NCBI GenBank assembly: GCA_030053915.1
Contig: JASGCT010000024.1
Location: 1 to 34,115 of the forward strand
Reading direction: 5' to 3'
DNA length: 34,115 nt
Source of the DNA: Alphaproteobacteria bacterium
Lineage (GTDB): Bacteria; Bacteroidota; Bacteroidia; Chitinophagales; Chitinophagaceae
This document shows positions 17,661 through 27,100 of the stretch, in pieces. The translations under genes were made by a program, and so were the position numbers. The notes under the pieces are model-generated. The model was not told the origin of the DNA and did no database searches. It saw only the letters and a program-made list of their open reading frames with translations. Numbering within the stretch: position 1 is the first letter of the stretch; each line of letters begins with the position of its first letter.

Positions 17661-19727
17661 ATGCCCAAACCACAATTTATACCTCGTGATATTTCATGGC
17701 TTAGCTTTAATGAACGCGTTTTACAAGAAGCTAAAGATATCACAACCCCAATTTTACAAAGAATAAAATTTTTAGGTATCTTCTCTAATAACTTAGATGA
17801 ATTTTTTAGAGTTCGAATTAGTGCTCTTAAAAAATTTGTTCAGAATCCCAAAATTAACCATACCGAATACATTGGCAATCCACAAAACATTTTGGAAAAT
17901 GTAAACCAAATAGTTTTAGACCAACAGTTTCAGTTTTCTAAAATCTGGAATAATATTGTGTCCGAAATGAATAAAAAAAATATCTTTATTGTAACAAATG
18001 ATAAATTAACTAATATTCAAAAAAAATTTATTACCGAACTGTATTCTAATGATATTGAAACGTTGATAACTCCAATACTATTAAATAATAAAACCAAACT
18101 TTATTGTAACGACTATGCCCTTTATTTAGGAATATCCATGCAAAAAAATGACGAACATCCTAGTTTTGCAATGATCGAAATACCTAGAAATAAAATATAT
18201 CCGCGCTTTATAAAATTACCAAACTCTAAACCTAATCGAACCGAAATTATTCTCCTTGAAGATATTATTAGCTATAATCTACCCTTTTTATTTGGATTTT
18301 TAGGATTTAAAAAATTTAGATCGCATACTTTTAAAATTACTAAAGACGCCGATTATGACTTCGATATCTCAAATAAAAAAACTAATGTTGCCGACCAAAT
18401 TAGAATTGGTATAAAATCTCGAAGATTAGGAAAACCCACGCGCTTAGTTTATGATAGTCAAATGGATTCGTTATTAGTAGGCTTTCTTATAAGAAAACTC
18501 AGACTTTCTCTCAAAGATGCCTTGATACCTGGTGGAAAAATTCATAATTTTAAAGATTTTATGAATTTCCCTAATGTATTTAACACAACAAGAAACCTTC
18601 CTAATAATATGGTATCTAATAATCATATTGACCTAAACAATAATATGCAAATAAGTAAAGTTTTAGCAAAACAAGATATTCTGTTAACCTTTCCCTACCA
18701 GTCTTTTAGATCTGTTATTGATTTTCTTATTGAAGCCGCTATGGACCCTTGTGTTAAAGAAATTAATATTACAATTTACCGCCTTGCTTCTAATTCAAAA
18801 ATAATCAATGCTTTAATAAATGCCGCCCGAAATGGTAAAAAAGTTTTTGTATTTCTTGAATTACGTGCCAGATTTAATGAAGAAGATAATTTAAATTGGC
18901 GCGATAAACTTGAAACAGAAGGTATTACAGTTTTACTTGGTTTCCCCGATAAAAAAATTCATGCTAAAATATGTTTCATTAAAAGAAAAATAAATTCTAA
19001 ATGGCAAAATTATGGATTTATTAGCACCGGAAATCTTAATGAAAATACTGCTAAAGTGTATGTTGATCATTTAATAATGACCTCAAAAAAAGAAATAATA
19101 AAAGAATTTGAATATTTTTTTAACTACTTAAAAAATCCTCTTCACAAACTAAAAATTAAACTTAAAAGCTTCAAATTTTTAATAACATGTCCTACTCTGT
19201 TAAGAGAAAAAATGCTTAATCTTATTGATAATGAAATAGTTAATTTTAAAAATCAAAAAAAAGCTGAAATTACAATTAAATTGAATGCGCTTAACGATAT
19301 CCAACTGATGTCTAAACTTATTCATGCCGCTAAATGTGGCGTAAAAATTAATTTAATTGTTCGTGGAATTTACGCTATCATACCCCAAAAAGAATGGCTA
19401 CACAATGTTACTGCAATAAGTATTGTTGATAATTATTTAGAGCATTCTCGTATAATATCCTTTCATAATCAAGGGAATCCTCTTATTTATATTTCATCAA
19501 GCGATTGGATGGTTAGAAATCTCGACCATCGCATCGAAGCCACTTTAAAAGTTTCCGATACTACTATTCAAAACCAAATTCTTGATTTTCTTAATTTACA
19601 ACTTAAAGATAATGTAAAAGCAAGATTTTTAGACAAGAACCTCTCGAACCAATATGTAATAAACAATCAACCCAAAATGAGAAGTCAAGAACAAATAATA
19701 TCATTATTAAAATTAAATCTAAAATGA
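17661..19727 (+). CDS. ppk1: Polyphosphate kinase 1
   Basis: A 688-residue enzyme that reversibly builds inorganic polyphosphate from ATP. The N-domain starts RDISWLSFNERVLQEA and contains FSNNLDEFFRVR. The two PLD-like C-domains hold the histidine that becomes phosphorylated, H434 in KKIHAKICF, and the second catalytic histidine, H595 in NYLEHSRII. These match H435 and H592 of the E. coli enzyme in position. Length is normal. The stop overlaps the next gene as ATGA, so kinase and phosphatase are translated as a pair. No convincing TAnnTTTG element is seen in the gap upstream. Confidence 0.97.
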   Translation: MPKPQFIPRDISWLSFNERVLQEAKDITTPILQRIKFLGIFSNNLDEFFRVRISALKKFVQNPKINHTEYIGNPQNILENVNQIVLDQQFQFSKIWNNIVSEMNKKNIFIVTNDKLTNIQKKFITELYSNDIETLITPILLNNKTKLYCNDYALYLGISMQKNDEHPSFAMIEIPRNKIYPRFIKLPNSKPNRTEIILLEDIISYNLPFLFGFLGFKKFRSHTFKITKDADYDFDISNKKTNVADQIRIGIKSRRLGKPTRLVYDSQMDSLLVGFLIRKLRLSLKDALIPGGKIHNFKDFMNFPNVFNTTRNLPNNMVSNNHIDLNNNMQISKVLAKQDILLTFPYQSFRSVIDFLIEAAMDPCVKEINITIYRLASNSKIINALINAARNGKKVFVFLELRARFNEEDNLNWRDKLETEGITVLLGFPDKKIHAKICFIKRKINSKWQNYGFISTGNLNENTAKVYVDHLIMTSKKEIIKEFEYFFNYLKNPLHKLKIKLKSFKFLITCPTLLREKMLNLIDNEIVNFKNQKKAEITIKLNALNDIQLMSKLIHAAKCGVKINLIVRGIYAIIPQKEWLHNVTAISIVDNYLEHSRIISFHNQGNPLIYISSSDWMVRNLDHRIEATLKVSDTTIQNQILDFLNLQLKDNVKARFLDKNLSNQYVINNQPKMRSQEQIISLLKLNLK

Positions 19728-20602
19728 AAATAGGTGCCATTGACATTGGTAGCAATGCTGCTAGACTTCTTATACACGAATATAAAAAACTTGCCGATGG
19801 CACTGATATTTTTATTAAAACAAATTTTCTAAGAATCCCTGTTAGATTAGGTTTAGATGTTTTTGAATTTGGAAAAATTACCGAAAATCGCCAAACTTTA
19901 TTAATAAATACGCTCAAAGTTTTTAAAGATATCTTAAATATTTATGATGTTAAACATTATTTTGTTATTGCAACAAGCGCCATGCGAGATGCCAGTAATA
20001 AGGAAAGTGTTTTAGCCGCAGTTAAAAAATTTACGAATTTAAATATTGAAATTATTGACGGTAACAAAGAAGCAAAACTTACTTTTGATAGCCATATTGC
20101 TGATAATCTCGATCCTAAATTTAATTATATGTATATCGATGTGGGGGGCGGCTCTACCGAAATAAGTTTTTTTAATAATAAACAACTTGTTTATGCCGAG
20201 TCATTTAATTTGGGCACCTTAAGAACTTTAAAAAAAGGTCTCGAACCCAATGATATAGAAAAAATTAAATCAACGCTCATTAAAAATATCAATGCAACCC
20301 AAAAAATAATAGCTATTGGTGTTGGGGGTAATATCAATAAAGCATCTTCAATTTGTAAGGCAAATAATCAATGCCTTCAACTCAACCAACTTATAGAACT
20401 CTACAACAATCTTAAAAAACTTAGTTTAGAACAACGCATTAATAAATATAAATTAAAAGAAGACCGAGCAGATGTCATAGTGCCTGCCCTTCAAATATTC
20501 ATTTTTATCATGCAAACATGCAAAATCAAGAAAATTTTTGTGCCCCAAATTTCACTCACAGAAAGTCTTATTAAAAATGTAGCGCAAAATTTAAATAAAT
20601 AA
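19724..20602 (+). CDS. ppx: Exopolyphosphatase / Ppx-GppA phosphatase
   Basis: A 292-residue phosphatase of the sugar-kinase/actin fold that trims polyphosphate or pppGpp. The phosphate-1 motif AIDIGSNAARLLI is at the N-terminus, followed by ATSAMRDA and the phosphate-2 motif DVGGGSTEIS. GVGGNI lies further on. It is the compact form of about 300 residues, without the C-terminal HD domain of the E. coli Ppx (about 510 residues). The four-base ATGA overlap with ppk1 puts polyphosphate synthesis and breakdown under one transcript. Whether it prefers polyphosphate or pppGpp cannot be told from sequence; the neighbour favours polyphosphate. Confidence 0.92.
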   Translation: MKIGAIDIGSNAARLLIHEYKKLADGTDIFIKTNFLRIPVRLGLDVFEFGKITENRQTLLINTLKVFKDILNIYDVKHYFVIATSAMRDASNKESVLAAVKKFTNLNIEIIDGNKEAKLTFDSHIADNLDPKFNYMYIDVGGGSTEISFFNNKQLVYAESFNLGTLRTLKKGLEPNDIEKIKSTLIKNINATQKIIAIGVGGNINKASSICKANNQCLQLNQLIELYNNLKKLSLEQRINKYKLKEDRADVIVPALQIFIFIMQTCKIKKIFVPQISLTESLIKNVAQNLNK

Positions 20603-20637
20603 ATTTATTTTTTTTCTAAAATTTTTAAAAAATATTG

Positions 20638-20645
20638 TATCTTTG
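20638..20645 (+). promoter_or_regulatory. -7 promoter element TATCTTTG before pdhA
   Basis: Exact TAnnTTTG match followed by C, 18 bases before the GTG start of pdhA. The next in-frame ATG lies well inside the conserved part of the protein, so this promoter and the GTG agree. Confidence 0.63.
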
Positions 20646-20663
20646 CACTCTAAATTATAAATT

Positions 20664-21662
20664 GTGAATAAAAATATCATTTTAAACAAAGATACTTATT
20701 TATATTGGTATAAAATTATGCAGCTCATTAGACAATTTGAATTGAAAGCCGAAGAGATGTATAAAATGGCTGGTAAAATAAGAGGCTTTTTTCATGCCTA
20801 TGTGGGGCAAGAAGCCATCGCTGCAGGATGTATGACCGCTACAGCTAAACAAGATATTTTTCTAACTGGGTACCGTGATCACGGCTTAGCCTTAGCAAAA
20901 GGTATAAGCCCTAATGCCTGTATGGCCGAACTTTATGGTAAAGCTACTGGCTGTTGCAAAGGCAAAGGTGGTTCCATGCACTTCTTTAGTAAAGAACATA
21001 ATTATTTTGGCGGAAATGGTATTGTGGGATCCCAAATTGGTGTTGGTGCTGGTATTGCCTTTGCCGAAAAATATAAAAACTCTAAAAATGTGGTACTCTG
21101 TTTTTTTGGCGATGGTGCCGCAAGACAAGGCATTTTGCATGAAACATTTAACCTGGCTATGCTCTGGAAATTACCCATCATTTATATTTGCGAAAATAAT
21201 TTTTACGCAATGGGAACCTCCATCGAAAGAACTTCTAACGTTACCGATATTGCCAAATTAGCTGATGGCTTCGAAATGCCCTCAGAATCTATCGATGGTA
21301 TGAAAGTTGAAAAAATTCACGAAGGCATCTCAAGAGCCGTTCAAAGAGCTCGAAAAGGAGAAGGGCCCACTTTAATTGAATGTAAAACATACCGCTATAA
21401 AGGACATTCAATATCCGACCCACAAAAATACAGACAAAAAGAAGAAATAGAAAAATTTAAAAATCAAGACCCAATACTTTGGACTCAAGATACCCTCATC
21501 GAAAAAGGTTTCACAACGCAAGACCAAATTGATTTTATCAATAATGAAATTTCAAAAATAGTCGAACAAGCAGTGCAATTTGCCGACGAAAGCCCATTAC
21601 CAAACGACAATGAACTCCTTAAAGATGTATATGCTGACCCAAATTACCCTTTTATTATTTAA
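20664..21662 (+). CDS. pdhA: Pyruvate dehydrogenase E1 component, alpha subunit (GTG start)
   Basis: A 332-residue thiamine-diphosphate enzyme subunit that decarboxylates pyruvate as part of the pyruvate dehydrogenase complex. It has IRGFFHAYVGQEA, GYRDHGLALA, GKGGSMH and the ThDP/Mg motif GDGAARQG (GDG at 149-151), ending ENNFYAMGTS. The regulatory-loop segment YRYKGHSISDPQKYR follows. The start is GTG: the family normally has about 15-20 residues before the MQLIRQFE stretch, which fits this codon and not the internal ATG. The beta subunit and E2 genes, often next to pdhA in this phylum, are not here. Instead a TPR protein and an Fe-S protein follow at 15 and 8 bases. Confidence 0.94.
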   Translation: MNKNIILNKDTYLYWYKIMQLIRQFELKAEEMYKMAGKIRGFFHAYVGQEAIAAGCMTATAKQDIFLTGYRDHGLALAKGISPNACMAELYGKATGCCKGKGGSMHFFSKEHNYFGGNGIVGSQIGVGAGIAFAEKYKNSKNVVLCFFGDGAARQGILHETFNLAMLWKLPIIYICENNFYAMGTSIERTSNVTDIAKLADGFEMPSESIDGMKVEKIHEGISRAVQRARKGEGPTLIECKTYRYKGHSISDPQKYRQKEEIEKFKNQDPILWTQDTLIEKGFTTQDQIDFINNEISKIVEQAVQFADESPLPNDNELLKDVYADPNYPFII

Positions 21663-21677
21663 TTAATCTTATAAAAT

Positions 21678-22346
21678 ATGACAAATCCAACCCCTACCCT
21701 TTCAGAGATTGTGTTAAAAGCATTAAAATTAACACCTCAAAAACTAAAATTTATTAGCTATATTTTTATTATTTTAATTGTCATTTGTGGCGGCTGGTAT
21801 TATTATAAAAATTATATTAAACTACCTCAAGAACTAAAAGCTCAAGATGCTATGTATCAAGCCGAAAATTTCTTTAGACGCGATTCTTTTAATCTCGCCT
21901 TAAATGGGCAAGGTACAGCCAAAGGCTTCTTAAATATTATTAAAAACTTTAACGGTACTAAATCTGCCGATTTATCAACGTATTATGCTGGAATCTGTTA
22001 TTTAAACCTTGGACAATTTAAAAATGCCGTTGATTATTTAAAAAAATACCAAGGCGAAGATCCCAATGTGCAAGCAGTAGCCTTGGGCGCTCTTGCCGAT
22101 GCCCAATCAGAACTAAAACAAAATGATGATGCAATAAATAATTACCTTAAAGCCTCTAACCTTATTAATTTTCAAGATAATTTAGCAGGAGAATATTTAT
22201 TTAAAGCCGCATTACTCAGCGAAGTCATCGGTAAAAACGACCAAGCCCTAGACTATTATCAAAAATTAAAGTCAGATTTTCCGCGTTCCGAAAAAGGTGC
22301 TCAAGCCGACAAATATATCGCTCGATTAACTAAAACAGCTTTCTAA
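21678..22346 (+). CDS. Membrane-anchored TPR protein (YfgM-like)
   Basis: A 222-residue protein with a short cytoplasmic start, one membrane helix (about residues 24-43, followed by YYYKNY) and a soluble, probably periplasmic, domain of three or four TPR-like helical hairpins. These include Y-Y-A-G-I-C-Y-L-N-L-G-Q-F-K-N-A, A-L-G-A-L-A-D-A-Q-S-E-L-K-Q and A-L-D-Y-Y-Q-K-L. The layout resembles YfgM-like proteins of the inner membrane, which assist envelope protein folding. It has no catalytic motif. It lies 15 bases after pdhA and 8 before the Fe-S gene, so it is likely co-transcribed. No functional tie to pyruvate oxidation is visible. Confidence 0.8.
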   Translation: MTNPTPTLSEIVLKALKLTPQKLKFISYIFIILIVICGGWYYYKNYIKLPQELKAQDAMYQAENFFRRDSFNLALNGQGTAKGFLNIIKNFNGTKSADLSTYYAGICYLNLGQFKNAVDYLKKYQGEDPNVQAVALGALADAQSELKQNDDAINNYLKASNLINFQDNLAGEYLFKAALLSEVIGKNDQALDYYQKLKSDFPRSEKGAQADKYIARLTKTAF

Positions 22347-22354
22347 TATAAAAT

Positions 22355-23053
22355 TTGAAACAAGTACATTTATTTATACCTTGTTTTATCGACCAACTCT
22401 TTCCAGATGTTGCCATAGCCACTTATAAACTTCTACGAAAACTTCAAGTAGATGTCGTTTATAACCCGAATCAAACCTGTTGCGGACAACCCGCTTATAA
22501 TGCCGGATTTGTTAATTCTTGTTTACCAGTTATTGATAAATTTTATCAAGATTTTAAAGACGCACAGCTAATAATTATCCCAAGTGCAAGTTGTGTAGGC
22601 TTTTTAAAAAACCATGCACCCAATATCTTTAGTAATAGTAATAATATCCAAATTTTAGAGTTATCCGAGTTTTTAAAAGACAAACTAAACAATATCAACC
22701 TTAAATTAAAACAACCTATTAAATTAGCCTATCATTCCAGTTGTGCCGCTTTACGAGAAACGCATACTGCAAACACATCAAAAAAAATTCTTAATCATAT
22801 CAAAAATCTCGATTTGATTGAATTTGAAGAAGAAGAAACCTGTTGCGGATTTGGAGGGAGCTTTGCTGTAAAATACGAATCCATAAGCACCTCTTTAGCT
22901 AAAGAAAAAATTGAACACCTCTTAGTAAAAAATGTAAACTATTTAACATCATCCGATATGAGCTGTTTACTACATTTACAATCTTATTGCCAAAAATATT
23001 TTATACCCATAAAAGTTAAACATATTTCAGAAATTATCTTAGATTCTTTTTAA
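22355..23053 (+). CDS. CCG-domain (Fe-S)-binding protein, LutA-like (TTG start)
   Basis: A 232-residue cytoplasmic protein with two cysteine-rich CCG domains. C10 and C42-C43 (NQTCCGQP) belong to the first and C130 and C163-C164 (EETCCGFGGSF) to the second. The same arrangement is found in LutA (lactate utilisation), GlpC and heterodisulfide reductase subunit B, where it binds an iron-sulfur cluster for electron transfer. The start is TTG: the family begins K-x-x-L-F-I-P-C, which follows this codon directly, and there is no ATG nearby. LutB and LutC partners are not adjacent. Its last 20 bases overlap the end of the convergent lacI-type gene. A lactate role is possible but not shown. Confidence 0.83.
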   Translation: MKQVHLFIPCFIDQLFPDVAIATYKLLRKLQVDVVYNPNQTCCGQPAYNAGFVNSCLPVIDKFYQDFKDAQLIIIPSASCVGFLKNHAPNIFSNSNNIQILELSEFLKDKLNNINLKLKQPIKLAYHSSCAALRETHTANTSKKILNHIKNLDLIEFEEEETCCGFGGSFAVKYESISTSLAKEKIEHLLVKNVNYLTSSDMSCLLHLQSYCQKYFIPIKVKHISEIILDSF

Positions 23054-24020
23054 AATATTTAGGTTTAATTGAACGCGCTTCACCATTTTTATTAACTAAA
23101 TCGTTCTTAATATCTTTAAAAAATGCATAACAGAGCGAAGCCATCTCGTTACCGCTCGTTAATACATACTCTATTTCTGGAAAAAAATAATTTGGTATAA
23201 TACCATTGCTCAAACTAATAATATCAACCTCCTTAGGATATTTTAATTGACTTCGTTGAATAAATTTCATCGTCCAAATTAAAAGCTCATCCGACATACA
23301 AAAAATAGCATTTGGTGTGTCTTTATTAAAAAAAAAGAGTTGTTGCAGCTGACGTTTACAATCTTCTTCACAATTAACTTGTATCCCCTTACCTTGTAAA
23401 GACTTCGTTTTTATAAAATCATAAAACGACACTAACCGATTTCTTACAATACTCGTATTATCATTTCCAAAAATACCTACAATATAACGAGGTCGCTTTT
23501 TAAAGAGTTGGTTTAATGCTAATTCCGTAGCAATTCTATCTGAACTTTCTATTTTAAAAACCTGATTTGTGTTTGGAACTTTATCAAAATAAATGACAGG
23601 AAATTGAGACGCAAACAATGCGCTCATTTTTGAATAATTATGTGAATTATTGGCTAAACAAATAAATAATGCCGACACATTTAATCTTTTGAACATTGTG
23701 ATATTAAGCCACTCCTTATTAATATCATTTAAACTTTGTAATACCATCATGTAGTAGTTTTCTTTTTGGCATATTTCATCTAAACAAGCTAAAAATGATT
23801 CATAAAAGTTATTTGAAATAAAAGGAACAATGACCCCTATAATATTTGTCTGCTTTTTTCTTAAATTTGTTGCCACTAAATTAGGCATAAATCCCATTTC
23901 TAAAGCATATTCTTTAATTTTATAGCGTAATGAATTTTTAACATGATATGGCGCATTTAAAGATCTTGAAACAGTAGATATACTCGTATTAAATTGTTTT
24001 GCAATGTCTTGTAAGGTCAT
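23034..24020 (-). CDS. LacI-family transcriptional regulator of the sugar locus
   Basis: A 328-residue regulator. The N-terminal helix-turn-helix is MTLQDIAKQFNTSISTVSRSLN, followed by the hinge helix (LVATNLRKK) whose leucine inserts at a central CG step in known LacI proteins. The remainder is a periplasmic-binding-protein-like sugar sensor (IGVIVPFISNNFY at its start). An in-frame TTG at 24044 falls inside the promoter's -7 element, so the ATG at 24020 is taken as the start. It is divergent from susC across a 152-base gap holding a LacI-type operator, so it most likely controls susC and itself. The effector is unknown; the downstream genes suggest sucrose or a derived glucoside. Confidence 0.92.
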   Translation of the reverse strand: MTLQDIAKQFNTSISTVSRSLNAPYHVKNSLRYKIKEYALEMGFMPNLVATNLRKKQTNIIGVIVPFISNNFYESFLACLDEICQKENYYMMVLQSLNDINKEWLNITMFKRLNVSALFICLANNSHNYSKMSALFASQFPVIYFDKVPNTNQVFKIESSDRIATELALNQLFKKRPRYIVGIFGNDNTSIVRNRLVSFYDFIKTKSLQGKGIQVNCEEDCKRQLQQLFFFNKDTPNAIFCMSDELLIWTMKFIQRSQLKYPKEVDIISLSNGIIPNYFFPEIEYVLTSGNEMASLCYAFFKDIKNDLVNKNGEARSIKPKYFKKNLR

Positions 24021-24041
24021 AATTCTATATTTATTTATGTA

Positions 24042-24049
24042 CAAAATTA
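24042..24049 (-). promoter_or_regulatory. -7 promoter element TAATTTTG before lacI
   Basis: Exact TAnnTTTG match on the minus strand, 21 bases upstream of the lacI ATG. The operator at 24067-24080 would lie just upstream of it, roughly at -30 to -45 of this promoter. Confidence 0.62.
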
Positions 24050-24066
24050 TTCAATTAACATTAACT

Positions 24067-24080
24067 TGCAATCGTTTGCA
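24067..24080. promoter_or_regulatory. LacI-family operator TGCAATCGTTTGCA
   Basis: A 14-base inverted repeat with a central CG; only one base pair of positions (T72/T75) breaks the symmetry. TGCAA-n-CG-n-TTGCA is a classic LacI-family site. It lies between the divergent lacI and susC promoters and is the only such strong site I see in the window. Confidence 0.75.
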
Positions 24081-24085
24081 TAAAA

Positions 24086-24144
24086 TTTAGCAAAAAATTA
24101 ACAAAATTTACAATTTCAAGATAAATTATAAGTATTTTGCTAAA
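24086..24144. repeat. Inverted repeat TTTAGCAAAA ... TTTTGCTAAA in the lacI-susC gap
   Basis: Perfect 10-base arms at 24086-24095 and 24135-24144, separated by 39 bases. The right arm overlaps the presumed susC -7 element. It may be a second regulator site or a promoter sequence repeated by chance. Confidence 0.45.
24133..24139 (+). promoter_or_regulatory. Probable susC -7 element TATTTTG (one base short)
   Basis: TATTTTGC resembles TAnnTTTG with one spacer base missing, 33 bases before the susC ATG. It is the only plausible element in the gap on this strand. A slightly off-consensus promoter would suit a regulated gene. Confidence 0.4.
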
Positions 24145-24172
24145 AATTTATAAACAAAAAATTTAATAATTT

Positions 24173-27100
24173 ATGCTAAAAAAACTAAAAACAAGTTTAC
24201 AGTTAAAAACATTGTTTTGGATGTTTTGTTGCTTGGCTGCATTTTCAGCACAAGCCCAAAACAAAAAAATTAGTGGTACTGTAATCGACCAAAAATCAGG
24301 GAAGCCCCTCGCAGGTGCCACAGTAAAAGCTAAAGGTACCAAAAACACTGTAACCGTTACCGACGAAGAAGGTAAGTTCAGTCTTTCTGTTAACAACAAT
24401 GCAAATCGCCTTGAAGTTAGCTACACTGGTTTCGAAGACGCTGATTTCGAGTATGGTAATTCTTTAAAAGACATCAGAATTGAACTATCTCCACTTACTT
24501 CCGAGTTAGATAATGTGGTTGTTGTGGGTTATGGAACTAAAAAAACTAAAGACTTAACCGGTTCAATTAGTTCAATTGGTCAAAAACAATTTAATAAAGG
24601 TGTTATTCCGTCTGTAGATAATTTATTTCAAGGTCGTGTTTCGGGTGTTAGTGTAACTTCAAATAGTGGTGAACCTGGCTCGGCTTTTAATATCAATATC
24701 AGAGGCGCCAACTCAATTCGTAGTAATAATAATCCTTTATTTGTTGTTGACGGAGTGCCTTTAAGTGGCGACGGTAACTTAAATAGCAATGTTTTTGCTG
24801 AAGGAAGTTCTACATCAAGAAATCCATTATCATTTATTAATCCAAACGATATTGAAAATATAACCTTTTTAAAAGATGCTTCTTCAGCCGCTATTTACGG
24901 TTCTAGAGGTGCTAATGGCGTCATCTTAATTACTACTAAGGGCGGTAAAGGTGCCAATAAAGGTTTAACTATAAATATAAACGGAAGCACGTCTTCGCCA
25001 TATAAACTTTATGATTTAGCAGACGGACCAACTTTTGTAAATGGTTTAAGAGCTACCTTAGCTAAAGAAGGTGTTAGCCAAGCTGATATCGATAAATCCC
25101 TTGCTGTTTCTGATTTTACAATTGGTAATAGAACTAATAACGGTGGTTTTAACACCGATTGGCAAAAAGTTATTTTTAGAAATGGTCAAACTAAAGATGT
25201 TAATGTTGCTTGGGGCGTAAATTCTAAAGATGGTAATTCATCTTTACGTGTTTCAGCTAATTATTTTAACCAACAAGGTATCGTTAAAAATCAAGCATTA
25301 GACAGATTAACCCTTAGAACAAATTTTGCTCAAAATGAGTTTCTAGGTTTAGAGAAACTTAAATTAGAAGTAAATTTCACAATAGGTTCTACACATAATG
25401 ATTATGCTGGTATTTCTAACAATGCTGGTTATCAAGGTAGTTTAATTGGAGCCGCTATAGCTTACAACCCTACTTATCCTGTTTATAATGCAGATGGCAC
25501 TTTTTTCGACACAAAAGACGGTAGTAGAAATCCTGCAGCAATTTTAGGCAATTTTAAAGATTATGATAATGGTATTACCCTTGTTTCAAATGTTGCCTTA
25601 AATTATAAAATATGGAAAAATTTTGTTTATCGAGTTAATTTTGGATTTGAAGGTAGAAATGTGGAGCGTAATGGTTTTGCCAGCCCATTAACAAGTAGCT
25701 ATGAATATTCAAGAAATATTTCAGTTCGAGGTCAAAATTTTGTAAATTCAGGCATCAATAAGAATGGATTAGGTATTCAAACTTTTGGACAATTTTCAAG
25801 TACTTTACAGGAACATACTTTAACCTATAATAATAGTTTTACAAATTCAAACTTAGGTATCGTTTTAGGATATTCATATCAAGATTTTTATAATTTTACC
25901 AGACAACAACAGTTTTGGGGCTTAGAAGACCAAACGCGTCTTGAAACAAATTTTGATAAATTTTTATATAGTACGCCTATTTATGGTGATTCAAGCAAAT
26001 CAGTTTTACAATCATTTTTTGCAAGAGGTACTTGGGATCTTTTAGAAAGATATTATTTTACAGTAACAGTTAGAGCCGACGGTTCATCACGATTTGCGGT
26101 TAACAATAAATATGGTATTTTCCCTGCCGCCTCTTTTAAATGGAAAATATTAAATGAAAATTGGGCTCAAAGAGCATCTAAAGTATTAGATAATTTAGAT
26201 ATTCGTGTAAACTACGGTATTACTGGTAACCAAGAATTTGGAAATTATAATTCTTTAGAATTATTATTCACACCTCTCAATGGTGGTGCTTATATTTCAC
26301 AATTAGGCAATCCAAATTTAAAATGGGAACAAACCCTTACCCAAGGCGTTGGTGTTGACTTCGGTTTTCTCTCTGGAATTATTAGAGGTAGTATAGACTA
26401 CTTTAATAAAAATACTTCTGACCTTTTATTACCTGTTGTAAATGCTGCACCAGCCCCTGCAGGTTTACAATGGAAAAACTTAGAAGGTAATGTTGTTAAT
26501 AATGGTGTTGAATTAAACTTAGACTTTATGGTATTTAAACCTAAGAAATTCTGGGGATTTGGTTGGAATATTAATGTTAATTATACTACAATTAAAAATA
26601 AAATTGAAAATTTAAAAGCACCTTACATTACTGGTGAAGTAAATGGTCAAGGACTTTCTGGTGCTTATGCTCAAATTTTTACCAACGGACAACCTTTATT
26701 TACTTGGAAAATGCCAGTATTTGATGGGTATGATGCCAATGGTTATGCTATTTATGCTAACGGTGGTTTAGATCAATTAGTTGGATCAGCTTTACCAACC
26801 TATTATGGTGGTTTAACCAATAATTTTAGTTTAGGGCGTTTTACAGCTTCCTTATTTATATATTTCCAAGGTGGCAACTATATTTATAACAATACTGCCA
26901 ACGCCTTATTATTAAAAGGTAGCTTTAAAAATGGTCGAAATGTTACTGTAGATGTTATTAATAGCCCCGAAAGTGGTATTAATCCTGGTTCAGTTTCAAC
27001 GCGATTCTTAGAAAAAGGTGATTTTGTAAGATTACAAAATCTAAATATTTCTTATAATGTACCTTTAAGTAAAAAAATTGCTTTACGCTCACTTCAAATT

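Noticed and set aside
20914..21261. A 115-codon open frame inside pdhA in another frame of the same strand
   Set aside because: It lies wholly within a strongly conserved gene, and its peptide has no family features.
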